This document shows positions 46,237 through 61,200 of a stretch of DNA of 64,000 nucleotides, in pieces. The stretch comes from Osmia lignaria lignaria (Eukaryota; Arthropoda; Insecta; Hymenoptera; Megachilidae), in assembly GCF_051020975.1 (NCBI RefSeq), contig NC_135039.1, positions 15,722,692-15,786,691 of the forward strand, given 5' to 3'. Under the pieces are notes generated by a model. The model ran no database searches and was not told where the DNA came from. It worked only from the letters and a program-made list of their open reading frames with translations. The position numbers and the translations under genes were made by a program. The stretch's first letter is position 1. Each line of letters starts with the position of its first letter.

Positions 46237-49200
46237 ATGGCGGGACAGACCATCAACGACAGACTATTAGCAGCGAGACACAGCATCGCCGGGCAGGGCC
46301 TTGCTAAAGCTGTATGTAAAGCAACCACCGAGGAGATGATAGGCCCTAAGAAGAAACATCTCGAATGTAAGCAGATTCATTTTATTCATCTGCTTTCAAT
46401 CGTGCATTACCCTTTAGTATTCTGGTATTCAATTCATTTCATCGTCTTTGTTTTCACTGGGAAAAGTGAGAGGATCATTTGTCGGTATCGTTGCTAGAAA
46501 CGATGCTTCTTTTCCACGAACCTGTATAAATATATTTCACTTGAGATTCAATGATTTTCCACGGTACCAACTTCCTTGATGTCCAGAAGGAATAGTCATG
46601 TTTGATGCACGAACCGACTTTAACGGGTTACTTTCCATTTCGTGGTATTATATGGAAGGTGTTTCGACTTACATTTCGTACTTCCTCGCAGAGGTGGATC
46701 CATAAGGATACCACGGGTCTAATTGTAAGAAGAATTGATCGGTGACGCGGGAAGAAAGCCAAAAATTTTACCATTCCATAGCTATTTCGTGCCACTTACA
46801 ATTACTTGTGCCTTTTGAGGCAACCGAAAGATCGGTATACGTCATCAAAGTTTCAAATTATTCACCGTGTACAAAGTATTAGCTTACATTTTTTCTTACC
46901 TTTACGTTAACGATATTGATAAAGATTACGTTTCCTTGTAAGGAAGAATAATCTTTATTTTTTCTTTTTGAAACGTAAGCAACTGCACACGACTGTTCGT
47001 ATCGATTCCACAGCTCACTGGCAAAGCACCTGCCGTCACGTTACATGTCGGTCATTACAGTTACGTTAAAACGCACAATTCTTATTGATAATTATAAAAA
47101 CATTTCCATTGACGTAGACGAGTTTAGTTCCGTAGAATATAAAAAGATCATTGACAAATGTAGTAATGCTAATTTTACATAATCTTGAATTTAAATTGAG
47201 TAACGGTGAAAGTTTTTGTATCACAGAATCGCTGTTGATAAGTGATATTTTACGCGAAAGTAGTTTCTTAACTAAGTTTCCTGCGACTATGCGAGCTGTT
47301 ACGTTATTATGAACGTTGTCACGTACGTGTTAAAGTCGAAACTTATTTCTGACGGTGCGTGTCGATAGAAAAAATTGAATATTGCTGAATAATTTTAGAA
47401 TTCGCACAGTTGTACGCACAGTTTGTGTACACCTTGTAATCCTTATCGGTCTGGTATCCGTTACTATGCTCACGGTTACTATCGATAAGCTAAGAAGAAA
47501 AAGATTTCAAAATTAATCTCTAATTCCTGGTTAACTATATTGATTTCACACTAGTCGAGTCAGTTACGAATAATTTGAAATTCATATCCACCGTCATTGT
47601 TGCGTGTATTGTTTCGTTAATTAATTTTCAAAGTTATCGATGCTGCAAAAAGAAGTTAATGTCTGAACGATAAGAAACCACACGAGTTCCTCACGATTAT
47701 CGATTTCACTGTCGCATGGTTGTGCATCAAGGTTTATAGGTACACGCGTAGGTGCTGTGACCTGTATCTATTTCAATTTAAAAGTCCACCCTCATCGAAG
47801 AGTGTAACGTCCGGTCTTTGCACCTTTCAGTTATATTGAATTATTTCTAATTGTCTCATTTGATCTTATAACGGCGTTCGCGCTTCTCCTTTTCCACCCT
47901 ACTGTAGGATTAAAAAAAGATTATCATAAAGATCTTTGTGCAACCTGTCGATTGATTAATATATTTACCTAACGTTCCTTTAGATTCTTGCAAATAAAAA
48001 TGTTGGAGAGGCTGTTGTTTCCGTTTTAGTGGAATGGAATGGAATGGAACGGAACTTACGGTCTTTCTTCCGGTCTGCTAATTTAGATAGCGAAACGAAT
48101 TCCTATCAATGATGTCATTATCGAGCGTCCTTTTCTCTGGAACAGTTTTACAGTGTTTTTTTTATTAATAAAGATAGTACTTGGTCCCAGTTTTGTACTT
48201 TAGAATGACGCAATATGTTCCACGCCTTTCTTACCAAGTTTTATATCACATATTTATGTTGAAGTATCTTCTATAAGTATTGAAAAATGGGGCTCCGACT
48301 AATCTTGCGTTTATCTACGCTCGTCATTTTCCTTAAACAGCTTGCAACGATCATACTCTTAATCTTCGCATCGTGGCAGCATTTTCGAAAACAAAAGTTT
48401 TGCAGGAAAGCATGTACGTGGATACAGAGACCAGTCGCTTCTTCAGCAATTGATTTTCCCCGAGGAAAACTTCGTTTCCCGTAATTGGAAAATTATACCG
48501 GTAATTTCGTTGTGGTAGAATATAAAACCGTTTGCTCGTTCGGGAACGCTGAAGTTTGTTATTTCGTTAAACTCGGTTTCAAGCTGCAAAAGGGAAAATT
48601 CCGTTATTCAGGAGCGAATGTTGTATAAAACTGAACAGCTGCTTTGAGGTGTAACGAAGCAGAACCATTGTTGCTGTCGATACAAAAGCAACTTCAATTA
48701 TAAACTTGAAGAATTTCTTACAAGTAAGAAATGCAGTTCTGTACAATTTATGTAGAAAATTAAAAACGTCAGCTTCTATTACCATGGTAAGATTGACCGT
48801 TTGAAATGATCCAAAGATCAGAGAGAATTGAATCGATCAGGTAATCGAGAACTGTCCATCGATGGACTATGAATTTCGCACATGCCCACTAGGAATGGCT
48901 CCCTGGGTAGCTTTCGTTCGAGATTCTGTGTGTATCGATCGGTCGTACACTTGATTCCCAGCCGATGACCTCGCGATCGTTCTTGATGCCTGCTTATTCG
49001 TAGGTCACCTCGATGGATGATCACACGTTAATCTAAAAATAAAGCCGTTGATGATGATAGTTTGGCGAGATGAAATGTCGTCGCGAAACAACCATACCTT
49101 GGTCCTTTTTTATTATTGTTTTTTGATAGTAGGGCCGATAAAATGCTTTCTGCTTTGACACGAGGTTATGTTGGTATTTTTGGATTTCTTCCGAACCGCG

Positions 49201-52200
49201 CTTGCTTTCACTAAAAAGAACTAAAAAATACATGCATACGTTAATTCTTCCACTATTTCAGATAGTTTTTCCCAACGTTCAATGACTCTCTGATTCATGC
49301 GTCGTCAATGAGTAATTCCCGTACTTAATACGTGTAAATACACGGTATGGAAAACACCTGCAATACGAGAACGTCTATTCCGAGTCTCATCGAATTGTGC
49401 AATTTGTTCAGCTACGTAATTGAGCACGGCCATTGTACGGATGAATCACGTCCAAGATTTTCATGGTATTCGCCCCTATTGACGTTCCTCGTTTCCTGTG
49501 CCTTCTTCGCACGCTTCTTTTTCTTCTTGATCGTTGATAATCGTTGTCCTTCGACTCGTTCCATTTTTACAGCTCTGCCGTTATTTCACTCGATTCGACG
49601 TTGTGGTTACATCGGGTTGCAGGTATTGCTGCATTTTTACGTAACGAAAGTATCGCTGTTATTTCATGTCGGCCAGTGGTCGTGAAATGTTTTTTGCTGA
49701 ATCACATTTTAAATGTAAATTAAACTTTTGGTCAAGTAAAAAACGAGGTTACTTACCTTGGAACATCGTAACGAATAAATTCAAATAAGTACGATACTTT
49801 TGTTCGATACTTTTGCGATACTTCGATATTTCAAATTCGATCATTTTCTAATGCGATACTTGTATCGAATGGCGCTACTATCGCATTTTTAAGGCGGGAA
49901 TTAAAACCACGTTAGAAAAGGTTATTGCATTCATTTTGACGGATTTATTTCCACTTGGAGAAAAAATGAGAAAATAAGGTAACCAAAAATTGATGTTTTG
50001 CAATTGACGAAAGTTCATTCTTTTTTTGATAATCCGCGCTTGTTGCAGCTATCGTCTTACCAAAACACGTTATCGGTAACGCCCCCCGTTACGAGTCTGG
50101 ACTCGGGAGGAGCACACCCCTTCAACTTTCAGATAATTCCGATAATGATTGCGTTCGTCTATATTTCACATTCTATTCCTTATTCTATTCCTAACAATTG
50201 TTTGATTCATCAGTTTTCTTCCGCTTAAATGGACCGATGGTTATAAACATGTTTAAACTGCGTCGTTGTTTATTTATAAAAATGCGAGGGTCGCGATGCG
50301 AGTCTCGACTTCATTGATTTTATTAGAAGCCATATTTGTGCGAAGCTGTAACACTTTCTAAACAAATCTAAATACCGAAGAGTATACAGTAATTGAAATC
50401 ATACTTAATGATTAGGTAAGGATATTTTCTACATTTAAATATTGTAAAAAAGAAATCTAAGAAGTCCATATTTATTTAAGATTATAGCAACTGGTTGTGT
50501 GGACCTCCTGGAGTGTTGGCTGCCGACAAAGGGCTTTGTTCGCTGTTCGTAGAAGGCAGTTACACGTGGAGGTCTCTTGAAAGCGAAAATCACAAGAAGA
50601 ATTCATAATGCAGGGATGAGCGATGCTAACTGATAGGACACAGAGAAGACAGGCAGTTGTAAGATTCAGTTGGATCAATAATGTGGCAGAAACATAGGGA
50701 AATAGGGATTTGGATCTCGCTCAAGGTCGTTCAAGTATAATAGCAAGAATTTTTCAAATACATTTTTGTTTCACCGTAAGGTTCACCTGGAAAGCATCGA
50801 TCACGAGGTGGCCTTGGTAAAGGGCACCTCCTCGACTATTGATTTTCTTCAAGAAGCACGGCTTCGGTTCGCCTTGTTACACGGTTGGCGAAAACGCATT
50901 GAACTGCGTGTCTAATCTTGTGGTTTTCTTACCTTTTATAAATAGAAGGACACTACTGAATGGGACACTGGTTCTCTGGGTTCGCTTCCTCGCGTTTGCT
51001 AGTACATTATTAGAAGAGGAAGCGCGTGACAAGGTCGAGCACGTCGCGAACCTCCCCAACGTTTTGGCAACGGGTATATCAGACTTTCTTCTCTGAAAAT
51101 AAACAAACTGTTGTACGAAGATGAAACGATGACAAGCTGTGTTTTTTCAGATTGCATAAATCCAGTGAGAGATAGTAACTGCAATGTCACTAGCAATAGG
51201 AAATAATTCTGTTAACAAATGAAGCAGAGGACTCTCTTCTTATTCTACTTTCTATTATTTGAAAGGAAAAGGCAACGGAGTAGTATATTTCTCTTTCTAC
51301 GAATGCAGGTAGCTAATTTTAGCCCTTCCTTCCTTCCTATATCTCTGTTTCTATACCAACTGGCACAAGGCGTATCTCTTAAAAATATTTTCATTTTGAT
51401 AAACAGATCATTGTATACATATATTCGATAAAACAATGTGCTGCAATAGTTTTATTCTTTTTTACTTTTTACTTGGACTGTTCCCATGATTATGGTCATA
51501 ATATGAGTCACGACACCAGAGAAGTGACCAGGAAGACTGGTTCAGACTCGTTCCACGTTTCTTCTGGAATATTCATCGCCGGTCAGAGATTTAGTATTTT
51601 GTCGTTGTAGATGCGGTAGCAAAGTAGAATCGAAAGGTTGTCACTTTGCTCTTTCAATTAGGGGTCATTACGGTTTTCTTCGCCGACTGCTGTGGACGTA
51701 TCAATGATAGATGCGGTAAAAACAGCACGAGAGGAGATTATACGGTTCCGTTCAGTCGTATCTCTTTACTGACCACTCAATAGCGTTGTTTCAACTAGAG
51801 AAAGAAACGATAAAGCGTCTCAGCGAAATGTGCGTAGCACGCTTTTATTGGAAACAGCCTGTGGAACTGATAATGATTGATCAGCCTCGTTTACTGGGAT
51901 TTCCATAATTCCAGGGAACAATGAGAAGATTTATCTGAAGTCTGTTTACAGGGAATAATTGAAGTTAATTTGCAAAAAGCCTTGCTTTAATTGTTACCGT
52001 ATTATCACAGGATTCATTGCAACACATGTAATCGTTTTTATTCTCTTTAATTGTTTGGCAAGGATGTTTACTTGAATTTTTCAATTGAGCAAGAGAAATT
52101 TGTTACAGTATGCATATATATATATATATATTCACAGCTGCTTGTTACCATGCCAGAACATCCTTGAACAACAATGAAAATAATTGTCAGTATATTGATA

Positions 52201-55200
52201 ATGATTTTTTCCTTCTTTTCAGATTTAGTACGATGCACAAACGAGCCGAACGTGTCGATACCACAGCTGGCGAATCTACTAATAGAACGATCACAGAACA
52301 CCAACTGGACGGTGGTTTTCAAAGCTCTGATCACGGTCCACCATATGCTTTGTTATGGCAACGAGGTAAAGACTGTTCGTTTCTATCTGCAATGCAGAAC
52401 AGGATCCAAGAGTACCGAGTATTCAGCCGATAAGTGGCTTCTCGAATGCAATCAGACAAACTTCTTTTCCTTTAATTCTCGACGAACGACAAGTTGTTGA
52501 AGATGATAGAGTAGCGAAGATTTGCGATTCTTCAATTAAAAAGAATAGTACTTGGGCATTCTGGTTAATTGCTTCTTTATAGCAATTGCCTCAATGCTGT
52601 TGTGAATGTACAACAAAATCTTTGTTTTCTCCATCTATTTTATTTATTCTACATATATTATTTTAAGATCTATGAAGTACGATTAGTATATTAATGGGAC
52701 AATGATCTTAACACTAGCGTTAACAAGAAAATTTAAATTTCTTTCCTGAGAATTTCTAAAGTTGCAAAATAATGTAAATATGATCGTATAAACTCGTACC
52801 AGTCGCATTACGATACGTTATTTCGACAACAGTACTACCGATTAAACACTTAAGATCAATCAGATAGCTGCGCTTGTTTAATCAGTCGTACTCCATCAAT
52901 CACAGGGCTTGTTACTTCACCCCTAGGTAAAGATGTAGGCCAGTCAGTCTGCTCTTGGGCTTTGATGAAGCAGGGGGTTTTCTTCTTTTTTTTTTTTTGC
53001 AATTTGTTTTACAAATTTTTCCTTTAGAATCGCATTGCCAATGAAGACCGTAGCGATTAATAATTAATTTTACAGAATGCAGCAAATGAAGTTAATATCA
53101 TTAATTTCTTAACGTATTATAATAGTTAGATATACTGGGCAAATAAATAGAAGACTTTACAAATATTGAAAAGAGTAAACCTAGTGTTAAGTAATCAGTT
53201 GATTACAGAAGTTATTATAGAATCAAAAAGATATCTGAAATCTAGCTTATTATACAATAGTTATAGCAAATCAAATAAGCTTTCATTGAAAGGTATTTAG
53301 GAAACCAGTCTGTTATGTAAATCTTTCTCTGCATAATAAAAAGGTCAGAAACATGGGAAAGTCTTGGAAGAGTTGAAATAATTGAATTTTACTTTTTCTT
53401 CTTCAACATCAGTCATTTCCTATTAAAATTCATTCATTGAAATGTTCACTCCTCGTTTCACGGTAAATCTGAGCGATTCGTGTAAGTTACATAGTATTAT
53501 TTACATTCGTTCAGGGGTCATCTAACTCATTTCGGTTCAGTGATGATGAGTCGAAGAGGGGAAGTGTCGTCGCCCTTGCCAGTCGCTTGTGCGTGAATGT
53601 GCACGGGATCGAATAGCACGAGTCCGTGACTAGAGTCTAACATTTGCGGTTTGCACATGCGATTCGATAGACAACAGCAATAGATTCACAGTCACTATGA
53701 TAATGATAGGGATTTTTATTTTCAAAGACTTCACTCTTCCATGACAAATAAAATTAACTTCCATTCTTCTTTTTCTGGGCTAAGATTAGAATTAATTAAA
53801 ATAGGACGTATTGATTGTTCTATGGGAATGTTATCAATAAATGGATGTCTTTTTTTGTTGCAGAGGTTTACACAGTATCTGGCGTCCAGTAACAGCACGT
53901 TTCAGCTCAGTAATTTTCTCGATAAAAGCGGCGTGCAAGGTGACCACAATGTTTAAAAGAATTTGCTTGCGTTAAACTTCCGTCGAGTTATTCAATTAGC
54001 TAGCCAGTTCGAACGATCTTGAAAGCTTCAAACTGAGGATACCGAAGAAGATACTACTAATAATTAAATAATAAATAATTGTAATCCTAATTAAATCGTC
54101 CAATTGGTTATCTAATTGAACTATTACTCGAGTAGGCATGATATTTTCAAGTTTATCTTGTTGTTGCTTTGATTTTTTAATTCATTAATGTTTCTTACTA
54201 GAAGTAACATGAAATTACTAAAAATAAAGTACATGCACGCAAGCACAAGTACACGATGTCTATTTATAACGAATTAATAAGATTAAATTGGATTCAGGTT
54301 TGTTGCTTGTCGATTAACTCTATGTAACAAGTAACAGTTTTTCAGAAAGTTTTCAAATACTTGTTGGAAGGATCTGGTTATATAGGGCTAAATAACAAGT
54401 AGTGACGAGTGTCTATAACGATACACTGTAAACCTTTGTTCTTTCATAGTTAAAAATTAAATAACTTCATCCTGACTAACTTCCTAACATTGTGCAGCTA
54501 TCTGTATCTGGCCTCTGTCTATGATTTACTAACTTGGAACTAATTTTTTTGTCTATTTGGGCACAGCAGGAGCACGTATCGGTGAGTTAACATTCAATCA
54601 TTTCCTAATTATTAATAATTTCTTTTTTTTTTTCTTTTTTGGTGTGTAATAATAATTCCCTCGTATCTCAGATTGCTATCTAAAATTTATGGTAATTAAA
54701 TGTCGTGTGATCCGTCAGAAATTTTATTGGGAGACTAGCATTCCTCTCCTGGGATTTTTAGCTCTAATTAAATTGATACCATCGCGTGCTTTCTCTACAT
54801 ACACAGCTTACGGCGAAGACTGAGACGAATCTCTATCTAGTATTTGTATAACGCACGCACTTCTCACGTTCAAACTGAAAGCGTGTCTAACAACGCCTGT
54901 TCTCTTGCACTTACACACTATACCATGCACACAAATATTTGCACCTGCATTTGTTCAATATTTTGCCTCAGATCCGTCTACTTTTTTCATTCAAGAAATA
55001 TTTTCTTACCTCCTTAAGATGTCACTTGATTCAAATAAATAAAAAAAATGTTTCCCCTTCATCGTGGAGTTTGTCTTTCAATGAGTAATTGTATTTCTTT
55101 TGTTCATCAGGCTATGACATGTCACCATTCATCAGAAGATACGCCAAGTATCTGAACGAGAAGGCTCTTTCCTACAGAACTGTAGCGTTTGATTTTTGCA

Positions 55201-58200
55201 AAGTTAAGAGAGGGTTAGTAATCGATAAACGAAAGGTAATATTGAAAGTAATTCAGAAATAATTCGTTTGTTTTAAATTTTATTTCAGAAAGGAGGATCG
55301 CACCCTGCGAACCATGAACGCTGAAAAATTATTGAAAACCTTGCCAGTTCTCCAGGCACAATTGGACGCCTTGCTAGAATTCGACTGTACCGCTAATGAT
55401 CTTACAAACGGTGTTATAAACATGGCTTTTATGCTTCTCTTTCGAGATCTGATCCGATTATTTGCTTGTTACAACGATGGCATTATTAATTTACTAGGTA
55501 CAGTATATCCAGTATCCGCGTTGTACCTTCTAAAAGGATTACTTAAATTTTGTCTTACTGAATTTTAGAAAAATATTTTGATATGAATAAAAAGCAATGT
55601 CGCGAGGCTTTGGACTTGTATAAAAAGTTTCTGATACGAATGGATCGGGTTGGTGAATTCTTGAAAGTTGCCGAGGTTGGTTCAAGTTATTCCTCTTCTA
55701 CTTATTCCTAGTACAAGTAGTAATGTGTGAAACTAATTTTATCATTTTACAGAATGTCGGTATTGATAAAGGGGATATACCTGATCTAACAAAGGTAACA
55801 CGTTTATAGAATAGCAATTTTTTATTTTGACAAAGTACCGGCTCATTGGATAATTATTATTATTTCATATTGGATCGAATCGTTTTTTAGGCTCCAAGCA
55901 GCTTGTTGGATGCATTAGAACAACACTTGGCTTCCTTGGAAGGAAAGAAGGGCTCTGCAGCAAATACACCAACGCAATCTGCAAGGTATTTCATTTACAA
56001 TTCATTCATATATCTCGAGTTAGTGTTCAGAGTAGGATCAAATCAATTAATTCTGAGAAATATTTTGCGATATGTCTATTAGCAAAAGTTAAAGGTAACA
56101 CGTGAAATGAACATATCATTCAGTATAGAGTTGTGGTTCAAAAATAGGTATTTTTACTTAAAAAGAAGTTTTTTTTATAGAATTTTATGTCAAGAGATAT
56201 TAATTAATATAAATTAGGCATCCCATCAGACTTTTTCCTTTGCTACTATTCTACTACAAATTCTACATATACAAAAATACAAATCCCACTTTTCATCCAA
56301 CCGACACTCATACTATTTCCTCGCAAAATGTTTTGTAAATTGTAGGGTGAAAGGTAATATTGATATTTATTTTTTCTTGCTTGAGAACATGTGCTTTTTT
56401 TCATTCGGAATTTTCGTTCCCCTGTTTCTGTTCCAATTTTTTATGTTTTGCATTTTATAGTTGCAGTTTATGAATGTGTTAAGTACTAGAATTCATTGTT
56501 TTTATGATTTTTAGATACACGTCAAAGTATTTCAAGCTTTTACTTAAGCCAAAATCTATGTGTTTGCTGAAATACCACTTAGCTTATCATTCAAAGCATT
56601 ATGTTTTGTTACAAAGTTTTTAATTTCTGTTTTTATGGCACACGCGTCCCACTTAATGTGTTCTTGATAAGTTTAGTACAATATTTGTAAAATTTATTTT
56701 GCGCCAGAAGAATCAGTCTTGTAACATTATCACAATTGTAATAGTCATTTATAACGTGAAAATTTTGTTGCAATTAATATTCAGCGATTTTGCAGAAAAT
56801 TTTATTTCTAGTTTTTCTGATCTTACGATTAGAAGCTAGGTGATTCTTGCACATGAATGAAATCTGTATATAAATGTGTGCGTGCGTGCGTGCGTGCGTG
56901 TGTGTGTGCGTGCAAATGTGTTTGTAGCAGTAGCAAACGAGAAAGTACATGCTTTTATTTCATTTCCATTGTAAAACATATTAGGTAGCTTACGTTAAAG
57001 TAATTGCTTATGCGAGTGAAGAATCTGTAAAAAAGATACAAGGCAATCTGTGTAAAAGAAAGCTAGCCGTTACGCATGTGTGTATGTCTGATGCGAGCGT
57101 ATGAATGACCACTAAGTAGTTGAACTTTTTTACACATCGTTTATATCTTTATACGTACTACACTGGTTTCTTTGTTTTTTTGTTTGTCTTCTCCTTTTTT
57201 TTCAATAATCGTTCCTTTTCTCTCCTATGGCCACACTTGTCTACGCTGATACGGCTTCTCCTCCTTTCCTCTATTAATCCACTGCTCCATCAAACACACA
57301 TCCATCGCCCAATCATTACCCGAGCAGCAATAGAACGAATGTAAAGTCGGGAGTGTCCGCCCTGTCTTCCACCAGTACTGCGTTTGGAACAGCAGCGAGT
57401 AACAATCGACTCGACCATGCTGGAAATGGACATATCGATGAAGCGTTACGGCAGCAAGCTCTCGCGGAAGAGGAAGCCGCTATGAATCAGTACAAGGTAT
57501 CTCACTTGTACAACATTCTTATAAATTATCGATACGTATACGTAGAACGGAATGTTTCATTATCTGCTTAATATTCAGGCAAAAGTACAATCTCCGTCGA
57601 GCGGCCCAAGCACGAATCCATTCCTCAGTTCTCCAACGAATAACGCCAACCAGCCAATCGTAGATTTGTTTGGTGCATCATCAGCGACGGCAGAAAATCA
57701 GGTACTTTTACTTGGACGAATTACCTCTATTTAACAGCGTTGCCTCATGTATCGTTTTCACTGGTTTTAGCCACAGAAAGCATCAGACGATTTGCTTCAG
57801 CTAGCAGGCAATCCTTTTGCGGACATGTTTGGCGCACCACAGCCTGCAGCTGCGCCTACCACACAAGCGCAAAACAATATGTGGATGACTAACGGTAACG
57901 GTAAATACAATTATTCTTTTTTTTTTCTTTTTTTTTAATTTTTGATTTACCACCATCTCGCACATTTTGTTAAATCATCAGAAATTTTCAGTTCTCTCAT
58001 CCGTTTGTTTTTATTTTTGGTTTGTAGGTTTTGCCGCAGTGCCCCCAGCAAATAATAACTTTGTTACAGATAACAGTTTCTCTTCCGTATTTGGCAATCA
58101 AGATTCTCAATCCGGTGAGTAATTGATCCGTCATTTTCTCGCGACAGGATGATTTTATTCTTGCACTTATTAGGACAAATATATTGCACCGTTTCCTATT

Positions 58201-61200
58201 CATCACCATCACATTGTACATGTACATGTATTCGTATATCTTTATTGTGAAGGAAGTTTCGCTTCAAATTTTGTATCATATTTCTGCATCCTAAATTTCT
58301 AGATTCATAGATGATGCCTGTGCAAGTTAATCATACTGTCCTACTAAATGTAACGAGTTTAGGAAGAATAATTCGGTTAACTTCTCAAGTATCAAAGTTC
58401 ATCATTAACAGTCGTACGAATCATCGTTGCTTCGCTTAACACTTTAACAAAAAGCTCTGATTAATAAATAATACACAATGCTGGCAACGACGTTTCTTAC
58501 CACTGAGAGATATCGTTCGAATAGTATCATTGAGCGAGTGTACACGCGGTACAAGAGCACGACAATAACTGCAAGGCATTCTTACTTAAAACGCAATTAA
58601 CCGAGCGTGAAAGCTAATTGATGCACCTTAATTTCTGCGCAAGCTGGTGCTCCAGGAGCAGCGGGATCCGTACCGAACCCTTTCATGTCCGATTTCCCTT
58701 CCCTCGGTCCTCAGCCACCGCAGTCAAACGCAGCCGCTTTTGGTCTCTTCGAGCAGGGTGCCGCGAACCAAGGTGGCGAGAGCCAGCAACAATCGCAGAC
58801 CGGAGACCTGTTCAGTGCTGGCGGTCAGGCAGATCTCTTTGGGAGCGACTCTGCAGTGCCCAAGACCGCGGAGGGAGGAGCCGCCGGGGATGCTGCCGGT
58901 GAGACGGTATCCTCAGCGACTGCAGCCTCCGGTAAGTCCACTGCCACGCCGCCTCCCAGACCGCCGCCTCCCGCGACAGCCATGAACGGTGCTACGCCAA
59001 GATCAGCATCACCAACTACAGCAGGAGCGGCGGCTGGAAAAGCCCCATCAGCCGCGTCGATCAACACCGCCGCCGCCGCTCCAGGCAAAAGCGCTTTCGA
59101 AGATTTGAACGATAGTATTCGTATGGCACTGGGCGGGTCTCCGTCTCGACCGGCACCCATCGCTCAACAACAAGTCCCAACCGCGCAGCAAGCGCAGCAA
59201 GCGCAGCAAGCACAGCAACAACCTATGCAACAGGGTTTCGGCATGTTCGATATGGTCGGCAATATGCCCGCCACCGGGCAGCCTGTTATGCCTGGTGGTC
59301 CAATGGCCGGCTACGGTATTCCTACCCAAGTCCCGGCGGGGTACGGTTCCCCGGCAAAGCAACCGATTTCAGGTGACGGGAATGTATAGATGATTCTGCT
59401 GTTTGCATGCCAAGGGAATCAGTGATGCTTCCGGTGATATACTAACGGGCTATATACATACTATTTCCGTGTATTTTAATTTAAATTTAGTTTGATTTTC
59501 AGTTCGTTATTAAGGAAGCTTGAACGAGATAAAATAGTGGCGCATAAGTATGTTGGAATTAAAACAGGGTTCACCAATTATTTTCATACCGAATCAAGCG
59601 AGGATAATTGATGTATGCTTCACATTTAGAAATAGAAATAGGATTGAAATTAACACGGCAGTATGTGCTCAGAATTGTATATCATCAGTGATTCACACTT
59701 ATTTTTTATTCGTAAAGTAGATTACTATTGAATTGGGTATGGTTCATAAATATGCCGTGCTTGCATGTATCGCTACTGCAATCAATTTAGCTCCATCGCT
59801 CATTACCTTTACGTATTCGTTTATGACAAATTCTCATGGTACTTGTTCATTTATTATTGTAGTATTTAGTATACACGTGTTTACACTTTCGAACACTTTG
59901 TATATTTAAAAGCATGACTTTTCATTATGAAAATTTTCAATCTTATAGACGATTATAGGACATAGTTGATTTTGAATCTTTCATTTTGCTCAGTGAAAAA
60001 CAGTGTATTACGATTAATTTTGATTTTTCCTTCAAAGTCATCAAATTCGTTCTCTATCTGTGTAAGGAAAAACGTGTATCGCTTTGGGTTTCGTTATTTT
60101 GGGGCTTTGGCTGATGTAGACGTTGCTTAGGTTTTGACGGTTCGGGCTCGATCCTGATGCCTATCAGCGTAGCTGGACATAATAATATTTCAGCAGCAGG
60201 GCAACCCCAAAATGCAGCATCCACGGGGAAAGTTTTGACCGGGGATTTGGATAGCAGCCTTGCTAGCCTTGCCCAGAATTTGTCTATCAACAAAAGTGCG
60301 CAACAACAAGTCAAGTGAGAATCTCAATTATTTTACATAATTAAAAAATAGCATAATACGTTGAAATAACAATTCATACATTTCTTTTAGGGGTATGCAA
60401 TGGAATTCTCCTAAAAATGCTGCCAAAACAGGAGGTCCAGCTGGTGGATGGACACCACAACCCATGGCAGCAACTACTGGTGCTGGTTATCGTCCAATGG
60501 TGAGTTTGGATCACTGTGCTGCTCGTATCTTCAGCATTGATGAACTATCAGCACGTTGGTTTTGATCGTGATCGCACTATCTTCCTTTACAATAATAAGA
60601 TATTACCCTCGAGTATATAGTATTTATTATTCTTATTATTCTCCTCTGATACGTGTCGATACTTTATCTACTCTCACCATTAAACACAACGACAATATCA
60701 GCATGTTGTTTCTAATTAGTATTCAATTACTATTTCCTATAAACAGTTATCATGTAAATTATCTGTAGGAGGCAAACGAGCAAGTTCACGAATCAAGAAC
60801 AGTTAATTGATAGTTTCGTAACTAGAGATATTAGTCTTAGCATCAGCACGCTTGCTTCATTGTCCATTCAGCTTACACGTTACAATGATCATTCACAATC
60901 TCACTCTTATCGATACTTAGACGCACTCAGCTCGGTTATTATCTTGCACTGTTGTCAGTATTTTTCTTCTTTTTTTTTTTCTTTTATTGCAATGCCATCA
61001 CAACAAATACAACAGCAATTGATAGTCTTTGAAATCGGTGTAGCATAAAGTTTCGACCATTTGAAAACACAGTTTATCAGGGAAAGATAATATTAGAGTA
61101 TACACAAATAAAACATGAACCCGTACACTTAGTTGTACAATGCATGCATGGCATCTGGCATGCTACCGGCTGTTGCAGGGTCAAGGAATGACGCAACTTC

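Noticed and set aside
48031..48055. TGGAA pentamer run resembling satellite DNA
   Set aside because: Only about four or five units long; a simple local slippage repeat, not a satellite array.
49347..49685. 112-codon plus-strand frame in lap intron 1
   Set aside because: No domain, low-complexity hydrophobic runs, and no splice or poly(A) context.
50472..50678. 68-codon Cys-rich minus-strand frame with a hydrophobic start, resembling a small secreted peptide
   Set aside because: It begins with TTG, not ATG, and no ATG or clear upstream exon was found. It lies in lap intron 1 without other gene signals.
58618..59362. Several long frames overlapping the large lap exon on both strands
   Set aside because: Shadows of the GC-rich coding exon 58644-59372; the lap frame is fixed by flanking phases and NPF motifs.
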